Source: Isoetes taiwanensis (taxonomy: Eukaryota > Streptophyta > Lycopodiopsida > Isoetales > Isoetaceae). From it: a DNA stretch of 64,000 nucleotides. The stretch covers positions 620,001 through 684,000 of the forward strand of contig JAJEKV010000137.1 of assembly GCA_021234155.1 (NCBI GenBank), read 5' to 3'. How positions within the stretch are numbered: the stretch's first letter is position 1; each line of letters opens with the position of its first letter. Under the pieces are notes generated by a model. It was not told the DNA's origin, made no database searches, and worked only from the letters and a program-made list of their open reading frames with translations. Position numbers and translations under genes: made by a program. Shown here in pieces: positions 1 to 10,957 of this stretch.

Positions 1-893
1 CAAGACGCCAATGGATCTTGGGATTGCACTGTGAACATGTTATCTTCAATTTCCAAATATGTTAACTGATTCAATGCTCCAATAAACTCTGGAAGCTTGC
101 CGCCAATTTGGGTTCCATATATTTGACGTTTTTGCAGCTTTGTTAAGTTGCTAAGATCAGGTAGACTACCTATTAGGTTATTTCAACCAATAATCTCAAA
201 AGTTTCAAGATTGCGAAAGCTTGTTGAAGCTTCTTTGGGATTTTTCGGATAATCTGAACTGCTCAAGGCGAGGCCATGGAGGTTATAAAAAGTTACCAAG
301 GGTTTGTGGAATTGGACCTGAAAGAGCACCTCCAAGGTCAAGGTATTGAAGGTATTTTAAATTACCAAGAGCAGGGGGAATGGCACCAACAAAATTGTTT
401 CCCTCAAACTGTAAGCTATGTAGATTAGTCAGCTACCCAGGCTACTTGGTATTTTCCATTCAAGTTGTGATTCTCAAGATGAAGCTCATCAACTTTGAAA
501 AAGACCCCAGTAGACACTCACGGAATGACACCAGTTAAATGACTGTTTTGGCCTAGATTTAGATACTCCAATTGTGTCAGACTGCAGAGCTGAATGGGCA
601 TTTTACCACCAATATTATTGCGGCTCAAGTCTAGATAAACCAGTTCAGTGAGATTTCCTAGCTGTTCAGGAAGTTTTCCATTCAGATTCTATTTGGAAAA
701 ATCAAGGTGTTTCAGCTTGGTCATACTTCCCAAACAATGAGGTATAATTCCAGCTATGTCATTATATGCCAAGGAAAGGTAGTTCAGATTTCTAAGATGG
801 CATATGGATTCTGGAAACGCACCTAACAAATCATGGTTATAGCTCAAATCCAGGTGCTGAAGCTTGGAAAAGTTGGCTTGTACGGTGACGAGG
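1..893 (-). pseudogene. LRR receptor-like protein, leucine-rich repeat block (broken, runs off left edge)
   Basis: Read on the minus strand from about 893 downward, the sequence encodes successive plant-type LRRs of about 24 residues. Recognisable pieces include LQHLDLSYN, LRNLNYLSLAYN, IAGIIPHCLGSM, LGNLTELVYLDLSRNNIGG and LEYLNLGQN. Such LxxLxxLxLxxNxLxGxIP repeats form the extracellular ligand-binding solenoid of receptor-like proteins and kinases. A TTTCTAG splice acceptor precedes the block at about 893. In-frame stops are seen at 689-691 (TAG, after LDFSK) and 518-520 (TGA, after GVIP), so the copy is probably dead. The second stop lies inside a GTGAGTG string that could also be a splice donor. 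The matching N-terminal exon is at 3953-3769 on the same strand. Transmembrane and kinase parts, if present, would lie beyond position 1. Confidence 0.8.
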
Positions 894-1569
894 TCTAGAA
901 ATATATGTATTTATGGCGTACATTTTCGGGGAACGTCACAGGTTATGTCACCTCTATTGCTTTGTGCATATCTCTTTACTCTCTTTTAATCTGTCACCAC
1001 ATTTAGGCTCAGGGCTCCCATATTGGTATTTTTTGGCGCATGGAGAGCGTTGTGCTATAAGAGGGCCCTCAAACCTTGACTTGGCATATTCTGACCCTTA
1101 TTCTGTGATTCCATGATCACACATGACCCATCAACACTTGACCCATTAACACTTGACGTAGCTACAACCTAAAGAATGTAAAGCTTAAAAATGCAACGTT
1201 TCTTTGTCATTTTCATTAGCATGATAGTGCATAACTTACTCGTCTTTCGAACCTAAGGCGTCATCTCATCTACGTCGAATAGTTGATTTCAATGGTCTAC
1301 AAACAAGGTCTGGTTAATCTGCAAATTAAAGGAGTTTCTCTCAGTTGCTTTGCAGAAACAGAATAGAGCTTCATTCAGTTTCGTATGAAGATGATTGTGG
1401 AGTACTTAGTTACACATAAACCTGGTTTGCTTTCTTGATTGGTGGTTCAGAAAGCAAAAATAGCTGATCTTGCAGATAACATTCTGTATTTATAGTCTTT
1501 GGATCATTTTCAACATACAAATAGAAATGTTGGAGTTACTTTTAACCTTTAAAATGCCAAAATGACGGT

Positions 1570-3430
1570 TTGGAACTTCTGGCTATGCACTTGCATTTCA
1601 GCCGAGTTCTCCATACTGCCTTGATCAATACCAGAGCCTGCATTAAGAATTCTATTTCCAGATGCAGTTATCAGAGAACAATTGGTAAAACTTGCTCAAA
1701 TGCCTCTCTACAGGCACATATGATCCTGGAGGGCTTTGACAATGTCACGGTTTCTGAGGAATCAGATAAATTATGTGAAGAGAGATACTTTGAAGAGACA
1801 ATAGAGTCCATAATAGTTTTGGGATGGCATTTATCTTCATATATTGCTTATTCTCTCTTGAAAGCTTGCAGTCATGATAAACATGTTAGGAAAATCCATT
1901 CCCTCATAGTTTGCAGTGGACTTGAGAAAGAAGCCTTTCTGGGCTCCCATCTTATACGTCTGTTTGCATCCTTTGGATGTCTGGATCATGCAAATGATGT
2001 ATTTCATAAACTGATGAAACCAACTGTTCATACATGGGCTGCAATTATAGCTGCCAATGCTAAACATGGAAAAGGAGAGGCCGCTCTTAAGTTGTACAGC
2101 AGAATGCAGCATTCAGGAATAACAAGCAATAGGTATGTTTATATTGCTATCCTTAAAGCTTGTGCAGTGGTATCAGATCTTACTAGGGGAGGACTTATTC
2201 ACGAGGAAATCATCAAAAGTGGCCTTGAATTAGATATCATCCTTGTGAATACCCTCATTGATATGTATGGGAAATGTGGGGATTTGGAGATGGCACGTGA
2301 AATATTTGACAGTCTGTCAAATAAAGATATATTCTCATGGGGTGCAATGATCGCAGGATACTGTCAGCATAGTGAAGGCACTGCGGCTTTGAAGCTTTTT
2401 GAGAAAATGCAAGAAGAGGGCATAAAACCGAATAAAATTATCTGTTCAAGTGCCTTGAAGGCATGCGGCATTATAGGAGCTATAGATCAGGGCAGACTCA
2501 TCCATGAGCACATTGCAAAAGGAAGATATGAGTGGGATCTTGTGGTGGGGAATGCACTCATTGATATGTATGCTAAATGTGGCATCTTTGGATGAAGCAC
2601 AGGAAGTATTTGATAATCTGCAGAAAAAAAAGATCCGTGTCATGGAACACAATGATTGTTGGGTTTTCCCAAAGATGATTCGGTCTTCATGCCTTGGGGT
2701 TCTATGAGAAAATGCAACAAGAAAGCGTAAATCCAGATGCGCTTACATTTTCAAGTGTTCTGAAGGCATGCAGCAGCTTGAATGCAATAGAACATGGCAG
2801 GGTGATACATGGTCAAATTATAGAATGTCAACTCCAAAATAATATTTTTGTTGGTAGTACTCTTGTCGATATGTATGCTAAATGTGGAAGCTTGGAAGAA
2901 GCACGCCTTATTTTTGAATCTTTGCCTGAGCAAAATGTAGTCTCATGGAATGCAATGATCACTGGATATGCTCACAAAGTGGCAACTTTTTTGCTGGCTA
3001 GGCGATATTTGGAGAGCATGCAAAGCAAAGGGATTAGACCAGATGAGACAACCTTCACAAGTATCCTTGTTGCCTGCAGCCGTGCAGGTCTTGTAGATGA
3101 AGGTCGTCGATATTTCAAATACATGAGGGAAATACATGGCATTGTACCAGATGCTCACCATTATAGCTGCATGGCTGACCTTCTCCGGGGCGTGCAAGAT
3201 GCCTGGAAGAAGCTGAAAATTTACTTAATGGTACTAATCAAGCTACTATTGTTTCATGGACATCATTGCTCAATTCTTGCAGGATGCACCGAGATATGGA
3301 GATAGGCAGACGATGCTTCCATGAAGTAGTTCGCTTGGATGCTCATTGCTCATCTGCATATGTGCTAGCTTCAAATATATTTGCAAATGCCAGTAAGAGA
3401 GAAGATGTTTACAGAATAATCAAAAGGTGA
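1570..3430 (+). pseudogene. PLS-class pentatricopeptide repeat (PPR) protein, frameshifted
   Basis: PPR proteins of this class bind organellar RNA and act in RNA editing or processing. The reading frame opens at 1570 and shows repeated P/L/S motifs: HTWAAIIAANAKHGKGEAA, LVNTLIDMYGKCGDLEMAR, FSWGAMIAGYCQH, LIDMYAKCG, VVSWNAMITGYAH and ATCSRAGLVDEG-like segments. The C-terminal part (YVLASNIFANASKREDVYR) resembles the E domain; no DYW domain follows. The frame breaks near 2583 (after MYAKCG), near 2690 and near 3190, and homology then continues in another frame to a TGA at 3428-3430. Three shifts in one gene indicate a pseudogene. No intron is seen, as usual for the family. A TATA-like or organelle-targeting signal could not be established; the first 40 residues are basic and serine-rich, compatible with a transit peptide. 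It lies antisense between the two coding blocks of the LRR pseudogene. Confidence 0.85.
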
Positions 3431-3675
3431 CATGCCAGTTCTGTTTTCATATCCCATGGATGAGATACTATGTTGCACACATTCTTTTCAAGAGTTTCCC
3501 TTTGCTTACAATGGCATTTTTACTTGACTTGTGAGGGCCAAATTTAAAGGCAGAACTGCAGGTTAAGTCCTCTTCCAAGTTTCAAAAATGCCATTTACCT
3601 TGCATTCCTTGGGTACCTAGACTGCCCTTCCTCAAAAGTGTCATGTAAAATGGCAGAAGATAATGTTAGAAAAGA

Positions 3676-3805
3676 GGAACTACTGTCACTGGCAAGGAAA
3701 AACCCAATTCAAGCAAATAGGTAATGAGTATATTAGACAAAATAACTAAAGCATTTGAAACTACCAACTTGTTGCAAGTGATTCCTTGCCAGTGACAGCA
3801 GTTCC
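3676..3805. repeat. 24-bp inverted repeat derived from LRR exon 1
   Basis: Positions 3676-3699 and 3782-3805 are reverse complements with one mismatch, separated by 82 bp. The core is CTGTCACTGGCAAGGAA. The right arm is part of the LRR N-terminal exon (it encodes the NCCHWQGI segment), so the left arm is an inverted duplicate of coding sequence placed just beyond the exon. Confidence 0.75.
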
Positions 3806-3953
3806 CACCCTTGGTCCATGTTGCGAATGCAATTTGTTTAGAATCAAAACCTGACCTGAAGTTCAGAAGAGCATTTTGTTCTTCTTTTGTAGAAGCCCAG
3901 TATGGCCCAGCTAAGACGAGAAGCAGAAGGAAAGAAATGCAACAAAGGGGCAA
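3769..3953 (-). pseudogene. LRR receptor-like protein, N-terminal exon (signal peptide + LRRNT)
   Basis: The minus-strand frame starts with ATG at 3953 and reads a signal peptide (MPLCCISFLLLLVLAGPYWA). An N-terminal LRR cap follows: EEQNALLNFRSGF, then ATWTKGGNCCHWQGITCN. The paired cysteine and tryptophan pattern (W..G..CC.W.GI.C) is diagnostic of LRRNT_2 in plant RLPs and RLKs. The frame stays open past 3769, but the extra residues do not look like LRR; a donor such as TTG|GTAGTT near 3769-3771 would end the exon. The downstream LRR block on the same strand begins about 2.9 kb away at 893. The intervening DNA contains the antisense PPR gene. The exon itself is intact; the gene is called broken because of the stops in the LRR block. 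Confidence 0.75.
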
Positions 3954-4099
3954 CCAGAATCACAGAAAGAAATGACCGTGGCAAATGAAAGCCTGAAGTA
4001 AGGAAACACAGAGTCTAGTTTAGAGCCGTATGGAAGTTTTACTGCTAGATTGCTTCTCCGCTAGGGAGATCGTACCTATTCCACCATCGGTGCTGGAAA

Positions 4100-4560
4100 A
4101 CCCATCCTTGCCCTTGTCCTTGCCCAATGCAAAATTTCCGAAAGCAGACTCTTGCTGCTCATACGCTGCAGAATAACGCCATCGCCAGTTCCGGCAGCTG
4201 CTCAGGGCGGATCATTCTATGTGAAAGTGTATATGGATGGATGGAGTTCCGATTGGAAGGAAGGTGGATCTTAGGACCTATAACAGCTAAGACAAGCTAT
4301 CTGTTGCGCTGGAAGAGATCTTCAGGCGATTTACAAGCCGTAAGCGTTTTGGAGCTACAGATTTGAACACCAGTTAACCGGTTTTGAGAGGGCCTATCCA
4401 CCAACAGAAATGACCTGGCATTTACCCCCAATATTGGGTTTTTAGCAGTCATTGGCATATTCCAGGTATATATTGATATATACTTGGAATATGCCATAAA
4501 CCCACATAAACGAGGGTTTGCCCCTTTAGGGGCAACCCAAAAATTCTAGTGACAACAATA
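4100..4560 (+). repeat. Dispersed repeat R2 with two hairpins
   Basis: The block from about 4375 to 4550 reappears at 19590-19710: a TTTTTAGCAGT start, a GGCATAT...ATATGCC palindrome, CCCACATAAAC, then a GC-rich stem of the GGGTTTGCCCC / GGGGCAACCC type followed by AAAAA. The palindrome at 4453-4494 is almost perfect. The GC stem at 4514-4540 is followed by AAAAATTCTAGT, which resembles a Helitron 3' end, but the 19.7-kb copy does not end in CTAG. The 4100-4370 part matches nothing I recognise and would be 5' of the LRR gene. Confidence 0.5.
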
Positions 4561-4892
4561 AACAACAAATGATCTAGGTTCTTTAGATCTAGTGTGGTAG
4601 AGCCACATATGATCCTAAATTGGAATAAATACACTGTCGTAGATTTCAAGAAACAAATGTTGGATTTATGCAGAATGTTTAGAGGTATAGAGCATATTTA
4701 TAGCCATGGATGTGATTGATTTGACCAAGACATCATGGTTAGTTAGCCAAACATCGTGGTGAACATGTTCAAAACGTGGTTAATTTGTTCCGACTTTAAA
4801 ATTTATAGTTAATTCGGCTATGTCCAAAAAATCAAGTGCAGAAGAGCCAAAACTTCGACCGGATCATTCTCACAACTTCATAAGTGATTTAG

Positions 4893-5170
4893 GGGAGGGT
4901 CACTAATAGTGGACCATGGTAAATGGCTCAAGATCCCGAGGGGTTCACCTTTATTATAGGTGTATATGCCATCTGTGTTCCTTAGGTTGCCAAAAAACCC
5001 ATTGTATATGGCCGTTCTGTATGAAAACCCTTCTTATACGATTAAATTATTTGTAAAACAATGCAACCATATCATATAATTACTTGCCCAGAACACTTTT
5101 ACCTTGACAATCCTTTCCATACGTACATTATCCACCTCTATTATAGGTGTATATGCCAGTTTGTCAGTTT
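4893..5170. mobile_element. MITE-like repeat R4, degraded copy
   Basis: It starts with CCCGAGGGGTTCACCTTTAT and carries TATAGGTGTATATGCCA twice (about 4958 and 5142). The same signature (CCCGGGGGTTTCACCTACTA ... GGTGATACGCCA) begins the element at 27.95 kb, and an inverted-repeat-bounded relative sits at 50.58 kb. The right end is not clear. A short ORF at 5061-5249 is not convincing. Confidence 0.4.
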
Positions 5171-5235
5171 GTCAAACTTTCTAGCATCAATCAATAATGA
5201 AAAAGGTCCCTCTCCTTCAAGCAAAGGTCTAATCA

Positions 5236-5273
5236 AACATGCCACCTAGGCTCCAACATGCCACCTAGGCTCA
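5236..5273 (+). repeat. Short tandem duplication (about 18 bp x2)
   Basis: ATGCCACCTAGGCTC occurs twice in a row, separated by CAAC. The rest of 5270-5655 shows no gene. Confidence 0.7.
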
Positions 5274-5660
5274 ATGTTAATTGTGAGTTCTTGACATACA
5301 CCATGCAGCAGCAGTCTATGACTGCCGGATGCTACAAAGTTGCCATGCTCATTACCACAAAATAAGAACAAGGGAAACAAATATGTACAAAGAGTGAAGG
5401 AAATGTGCGCCAATTGAGGCTCTCCAAACTTGAGATAAAACCTGAATACATTTGAAGAGGCTCTAGTCTAATATAGTGTAGGCCGCAAATCTGAGCCCTA
5501 CATCTAGCTAAATCTAAGCCCTACACTTAGGCTAACCTAAACATGCCAAGTGCAGTCTGCCACCACTGACACTTAGCATGTGCACATTGTTAACCACTAG
5601 GTGTTTAACACTGCCTCCCCCTAAAAGTTTTTAGCACAAAAACATGTACAGACTTTTATA

Positions 5661-5800
5661 AGGAAGGAAGGAAGGAAGGTACTTTTATCGTCCACGGAGA
5701 CCAATCGGTCTATGGGACCCAATGCAAAAACGCAGCAAGCGGATTACTGCCCGGATTAAAAAACCCCCCGCCCCGAAGGGTTTTCGAGGGAAAAACCATG
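5661..5800 (-). repeat. LINE 3' tail, copy a, with (CCTT)n terminus
   Basis: This is the 3' terminal UTR of LINE-A in minus orientation. It holds the blocks shared with copies at 12.0, 15.0, 22.1, 46.1, 56.0 and 62.0 kb: CCATGGTTTTTCCCTCGAAA, TTGGGTCCCATAG, GGTCTCCGTGGACGATAAAA, then GTACCTTCCTTCCTTCC. Confidence 0.8.
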
Positions 5801-7800
5801 GCAGCAATCAGCCTGCTGACAAAGTGTCGTAACATATAAAATGCAGAAACACCCAAATATATACAGTCATGCACCGCACCCGTAGTGCCTAATCAGCGGG
5901 CAGCCAGGCGGGGGCAAAGGTGACCTCGCAGTCCGGGTACCTCACCCCGAATATACGACCCGGGCACGCATCGACGGTGTGTTCATCAGCAAATGTAAGG
6001 GGCAAGTCCGGCCGCATACTAAGGGGCCGTATCCGCCCCGATCCGACCGGAACGCGGTTTGGGCAACTTCGGAAAAGTGTGAGACTCATCCTCAATGGCA
6101 CCCGTTTGGCAAAGACCGACAGAGCCCGTCTGGCGGGCTCCCCAATCCACCCCGCCTGCCTCTCGATCACGAAGATGGTGGGCACTGTGCGAATGGAGGC
6201 AATGAGTTCCGCGCTTTTTTGGGCGGTTGGGAACGCGGTAGAGCCGTGGGCCCCGGGCTAACACGGGGTTGATGTGCTCCTTGTAATGGGCGTTTTGACT
6301 GCTCTAGAGCTCGGGGGTCCCGAGCTTGCCAAGGAAACAAGCGTCTAGGTACTCCGCTTGGGGTTGTCCGCGATCGGCGGCCGTGTCCACACACTTGCGC
6401 ATCACATGCTCACCTTGCGTTCCATCTGGCCGAACCACTGATCTCTTACCCCTCCAGCGGGCCCCTAAGCGGCGGACCCATTGCCCGCGGTGTAAGCCAA
6501 GTCGCGGGGCGAGCATCACCCACGGTAACCACTTTACGAAAATAGGCGATGTGTCTATCAAAGGCTTACTGCCGGCGGCAAGAATCCGTTTCTGCCAAGC
6601 CGAGAATCGATAGGGGGCTGAAGGTTTCACCCCAAGTGCCCCGCAGGTGCCAAAAATGCCTTACGCACCTGCTCCAAGTCATTCGAGGTCGCCAAAGAGG
6701 CGGCCCAGGCCCCAAACCTCGACCCCGTCTGAAGGAAGGGCGGGCTCGGCCGGTGCGAAGCGGATGTGGTGATGGCCCCAATCATAGAGCTCTGCACGGT
6801 GGTGGCTGTTGTTACGCATGGCATAAAAGCGCTTTCGGCCTGCTTTGTCACCCGCAAGCGGATAGACGCCTCCCAGCAGAGCGAGGAGGGGAACTCCACC
6901 CCTAGGTACTTGTAGGTGGGCGTGACGTCCACAGGCTGTCCCCGATATGTGAGTGCAGGAGGCATGGGGTGGCGTGAAGAGGATATGAGAACCACCCTGG
7001 TCTTGGCCAGATTCACGCGCATGTCTGTAGCCTGACAAAATGTGTCTAGGGCATCCAGATGAGACTGCATAGCTTCTGGGGTGTGGGCGGCGAGGCCAAC
7101 ATCGCGTCGCATAGATGGTGGCGGATGACCTGGTGCAAAAGCTGTATGCCATCCCCCCCATGCTCAGTAAGCCAGGGCTCTAACTGATCAATGTAGAGGC
7201 CAAAAAGTGTTGGCGAGAGGGGGCAACCCTGCCGGACCCCGATACTACTGGTGAATGCTTGGCCCGTCGGCTGCATCCTGCCAAAACAACTCTCATACAA
7301 CGCCCCAGTTGACGCAGTCTAGCCCACAGCTTTTCCCGGGGAACCGTATCAAAAGCCTTCGCGAAGTCCACAAAGCAGCAGTACAAGTCCTGCCGATGAT
7401 TCCGGCTGTCTTCAATCAGTGCCCGCAGTGTAAAGATATGGTCAATCGTTGAGTGGCGGGGTCTAAAAGCCACACTTTGTGTGAGGGCTCGCACATCTCT
7501 AGCCCCTCTGCCCGGCGAGGGCAACTTCTTTGCTTTCGAGAATGCCGATAACGTTTGGCAAATCTTGAATCGACCATGATCGTCCCAGTAATGGCGGACA
7601 GTGTGGGTCGCCCGCCTTGTGAATGGGAACAACCCTGCTTGTGGTGACAAGTCCGGCAATTACAACAGGGTGCCAAAAAATTTAGGAGTGTAAATGATGG
7701 TAATGGTTGGGTTGTGTCGTCGTAAAAGATCTTCATGAATGCGTTGATGACGAATAAGAGCCGAAGGAACGTCGATGGAGAACATGGATCATAGGAACTT
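5661..7800 (-). mobile_element. LINE-A: non-LTR retrotransposon, GC-rich, degraded
   Basis: The minus strand encodes a reverse transcriptase in several broken frames. From 7659 down it reads FRPRHSTIDHIFTLRALIED and CCFVDFAKAFDTV (motif A). From 7300 it reads GVRQGCPLSPTLFGLYIDQL (motif B). The catalytic (F/Y)ADD motif near 7112-7120 is damaged: the frame continues as MRRDVGLAAHTPE, so one of the two aspartates is lost. A thumb-like segment follows (YKYLGVEFPSSLCW). Downstream are further GC-rich C-terminal frames to about 5889, then a 3' UTR. The UTR contains CCATGGTTTTTCCCTCG and GGTCTCCGTGGACGATAAAA and ends in a (CCTT)n run at 5661-5678. Base composition is clearly richer in GC than both flanks. 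The 5' part with the endonuclease is not recognised; the element is probably 5'-truncated near 7.8 kb. Confidence 0.85.
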
Positions 7801-8070
7801 GCCAAGAAAAAACATAAAGACCATCCCCTTATATTATGGGTAAGTCAATGTTAACAAATAGGGCCCACAATTCCACTAAAGATTAAGTATAGGGGGTCTT
7901 CAAAAATGTAAGTACCAAATTGTGTACCCCGTTATCAGCCATAAAGGAGCATAAATGCTTGTGATATTTAGTATGCACGGTCTCGGGGCGTTGCGTGAAT
8001 TGAAACAGCGTGGGCCATGACTCATGAGCATGATCATGATACCATCAAGTATGATAGGGTGTGGACCCAA
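7800..8070. other. No gene recognised
   Basis: AT-rich spacer between LINE-A and the following tandem repeat. Short ORFs here are low-complexity and unconvincing. Confidence 0.4.
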
Positions 8071-8215
8071 GAGCGTGGCCATAAAAATGGTAAGCGTGGG
8101 CACAAAAAAGATGAGTGTGGCCATAAAGATTATGAACATGACATAAAAAGTAGAGCATGGCCATAAAAATTGTGAGCGTGGTCACCAAAAGTGGAGCGCG
8201 GCCATAATAATTGGG
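8070..8215 (+). repeat. Degenerate tandem repeat, GAGCGTGGCCATAAAAATKGT type
   Basis: About six imperfect units of roughly 22-26 bp, each containing G(A/C)G(T/C)GTGGCCATAAA or a close variant. The open frame on the minus strand (FMATL/FLCH repeats) is a by-product of the repeat. Confidence 0.65.
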
Positions 8216-8219
8216 ACTA

Positions 8220-8870
8220 TCTGGTAGTAGCGTGGCCCGTGACCCGTCATGGATATGCGTCCTCAGGCATACACTTGACATGTATAAAATTATTCTATGT
8301 GTGCCTTGAAAACGATGTACCCATGGTGTATATGACATGTTAGAAATATGTAACACGCTTCTCTACCGTCGGATTGGGGGCATTGATTGAGTGGCACGAT
8401 GTGAGCCATTGGATTATGGATGAGTCATGCATGGGGCATGCATGGCCATGCATTAGGGCATGCAACACATCCCTGGACATCGGATCAAAAGGGGAGGCGA
8501 AATCATGACCCTTGATTTTTATAAGAAAGGTGCAAGGAAGCTTCCTCAAAAGTGGATTTGGTGCAACCAATCTTAACCGTTAGATCAAAGGGGGGAGGAG
8601 AAATCCTAGCCATTCATTTTCTTATTAAATTAGAATTTTTTATATTAAAGGAGGTGAGGTGGCACCCTTTATTTAATGAAAAGATAGTGAACTCATTAAT
8701 TATGAAGCTTTCTTGGAAGCTTCATTTTTTGCGTCGCCTTCAAACGACTTTATCTTGCGATGGAGGTCTCGGATCAAAGTGGGACCCATGCTGTTGGATT
8801 CCTCTCATCAAGTTCTTTCCAATGAGTGGTGGTTTGGCATCATTCCATGCAATGTTGGATAATCTGGGGG
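8220..8870. other. No gene recognised
   Basis: There are two related segments around 8375 and 8565 (ATTGGGGGCAT..., GATCAAAAGGGGAGG / GATCAAAGGGGGGAGG with AAATC.TGACC), suggesting a local duplication. I found no coding signal above background. Confidence 0.3.
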
Positions 8871-10095
8871 AATATTCATAGAATCTAAGGGAATCTGAGA
8901 GAATCTATGTAGAAACTTGGGGAATCTAGAGGAATCTTGGGATAATCTTTAAAAATCAAGGGAATCTCAAGAGAATCTTAAGGAATCTCAAAAGAATCTA
9001 GGGGAATCTAAGAAAACCTTCAAAAAAGGTTTAATAATCGAGGGAAATCTTGATGGAATCTTAGAGATCTAAGGGGATCTTCATAGAAGTTAAGAGAATC
9101 TAGGAGAATCTAGATAGAATCTTGGAGAATCTAAATGAATCTTCAAATAATCCTTGAAAATCTAGGGGAATCTTTATAGAACCTTAAGAATCTAGGGGGG
9201 TCTTTGTGCAGGAGATTCCAAGGTATCTAGGGGAATCTTTGACAGTAAGTGTGTTCTACAGGGGGGATCTTCATAGAATCTAAGAGAATCTAGAAGAATC
9301 TACATGGAAACTTGGAGAATCTAGAGGAATCTTAGGATTATATTTGGAAATCTAAGGGAATCTTAAGAGAATATTTAAGAATATAAAGGAATCTTGGGAT
9401 AACCTTTGGAATCAAGGAAATGTCAAGAGAATATTAAGGAATCTATGGGAATAAAAAAAATATAGGGGAATCTAAAAGAATTTTCAAAAAATGTTTGAGA
9501 ATCTAGGGAATCTTGATGGAATCTTAGAGAATCTAATGGAATCTTGATAGAATCTAAGGGAATCTAGGAGAATCTACATAGAATCTTAGGGAATCTAAAG
9601 GAATCTTCAAATAATCTTTGAAAATCTAGGGGAATCTTTGTAGAATCTTAGGAATCTAGGGGATGTTTATGGAATTTTAGGGAATTTAGGAGGAATCCAA
9701 GGGGATCTAGGGGAATCTTTGACACTAGGTGTGTTCTACAGGGGGATCTTCGTAGAATCTAAGGAAATTTTGAAGAATCTACATGGAATCTTGAGGAATC
9801 TTAGGATAATCTTTGGGAATCTAGGGGAATCTCAAGAGAATCTTAAAGAATCTAAAAGGAATCTAAGGAAATCTTCATAAAATCGTTGAGTATCTAGAGA
9901 ATCTTGGAGAATCTCTATAGAATCTTCATCGCATGACTTTAAATTTGATTTCTACTCGAATTTCTATAATTCCTCGAGGAATAATCCGCGGATCTTGGGG
10001 AATATAAGCGAACATTGATGGAATCTCATAGTATGTAGAGAAAATTTTCTAGAGTCTTGGAGAATCTAAGAAAATCTTTATAGGATCTTCGTTGG
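8870..10095. repeat. Minisatellite array of the decamer GGAATCTNNN with higher-order structure
   Basis: For about 1.2 kb almost every 9-11 bp contains GAATCT, usually as GGGAATCTA, AGAATCTA or GGAATCTTNN. Larger blocks recur. ATCTTTGACAnTAnGTGTGTTCTACAGG occurs near 9232 and 9710, about 478 bp apart. Blocks beginning TTCRTAGAATCTAAG occur near 8875, 9271 and 9750. All frames are full of stops, so it is not coding. The array fades at about 10.0 kb into copies of TTCTA.TCGAATTT (near 9952 and 10116). Confidence 0.85.
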
Positions 10096-10329
10096 ATGAC
10101 ACTGCATTTGGCTTCTAGTCGAATTTGTACAGTCCCTCATAGTACAATAACTTGTATATATATATATTTCATGATGATGTATACTTGTACAGTTCGACAG
10201 CATTCTTATTACTGGCAGTAATAAGAAAGTTACAAGTAACCAGTACACCAGTAAACCAGCCACAGTAATCTGTAAACCAACTTTTACTGGTCTAGACTAG
10301 TCTTTTTACAAACTAGCTAGTTTTTGTCC

Positions 10330-10560
10330 CACTGCCAACGAGCAGCCAAAGTGGAGGACATGTATAGGCTTTTAAGTTCTACCACGTCGGGGATCATCAT
10401 CGTATACCCCTAGTAACCAACTTCCAAATATAAGTGACATTGGCAAGGTTTAAACCCATGACCAAATGAACACTTATTTTTGGCATTACTAGGCCTATAC
10501 CAACTCACCACACATCCGTTGGGCAAAACTTTGGCCATACATGCACACTTTGTAAGCAGG
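10330..10560 (-). mobile_element. Possible SINE-like unit (tRNA-like promoter boxes)
   Basis: On the minus strand, GTGGTGAGTTGGTATAGGCC (A-box-like) is followed about 35 bp later by GGTCATGGGTTTAAACC (B-box-like). The spacing and order fit a Pol III promoter. Neither box matches the consensus exactly, and no tail or target duplication was found. Confidence 0.3.
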
Positions 10561-10955
10561 ATACAATCCCACCTTGAGGAAGTTTTCGGATCCTAGAGGC
10601 AACTCTAGGGGCTTTTGCATTGTCTTGTTTTTTCATGTACAGAACTGTATGTAATCTTACACATTTTTGCCACAAAGGAAAGATATATGTTTGATATCTG
10701 ATACTTAGTTAAGATCTGTTTATACTTATTGAATGCTATATAACATGATTTTGTTGCAGGGATCACATATTTGATGCAAAGCACATACCTGGAGTTTGAG
10801 AAACTTCTCATAATAACAGGTTAGTAATATCTGTAGATATTGAATTAAGAAATGCTTAGAATGCTCAATTATGGAATGGTGAATGCAGGTAGAACAACAA
10901 CAGTTTGCTTGTTGAACTAAAGCAAACCATCCGATAATGCCTAGCCTAACCATTC
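10560..10955. other. No gene recognised
   Basis: AT-rich sequence with short ORFs only. Confidence 0.3.
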
Positions 10956-10957
10956 AA

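Noticed and set aside
913-1116. 67-residue ORF beside the LRR block
   Set aside because: No domain, in DNA between LRR exons; likely chance.
4514-4550. Helitron 3' end (hairpin followed by CTAGT)
   Set aside because: The related repeats at 19.7, 30.8 and 63.3 kb have the hairpin but no CTAG, so the CTAG is probably chance.
9120-9940. Heat-shock elements (GAATCTTC matches GAAnnTTC)
   Set aside because: The matches are a by-product of the decamer array; no gene or TATA box is placed to use them.
8870-10095. CRISPR-like array
   Set aside because: The GAATCT units are contiguous and variable with no unique spacers, and the genome is a eukaryote.
10330-10560. A genuine tRNA gene
   Set aside because: No acceptor stem pairing or cloverleaf could be drawn; only A/B-box-like strings are present.
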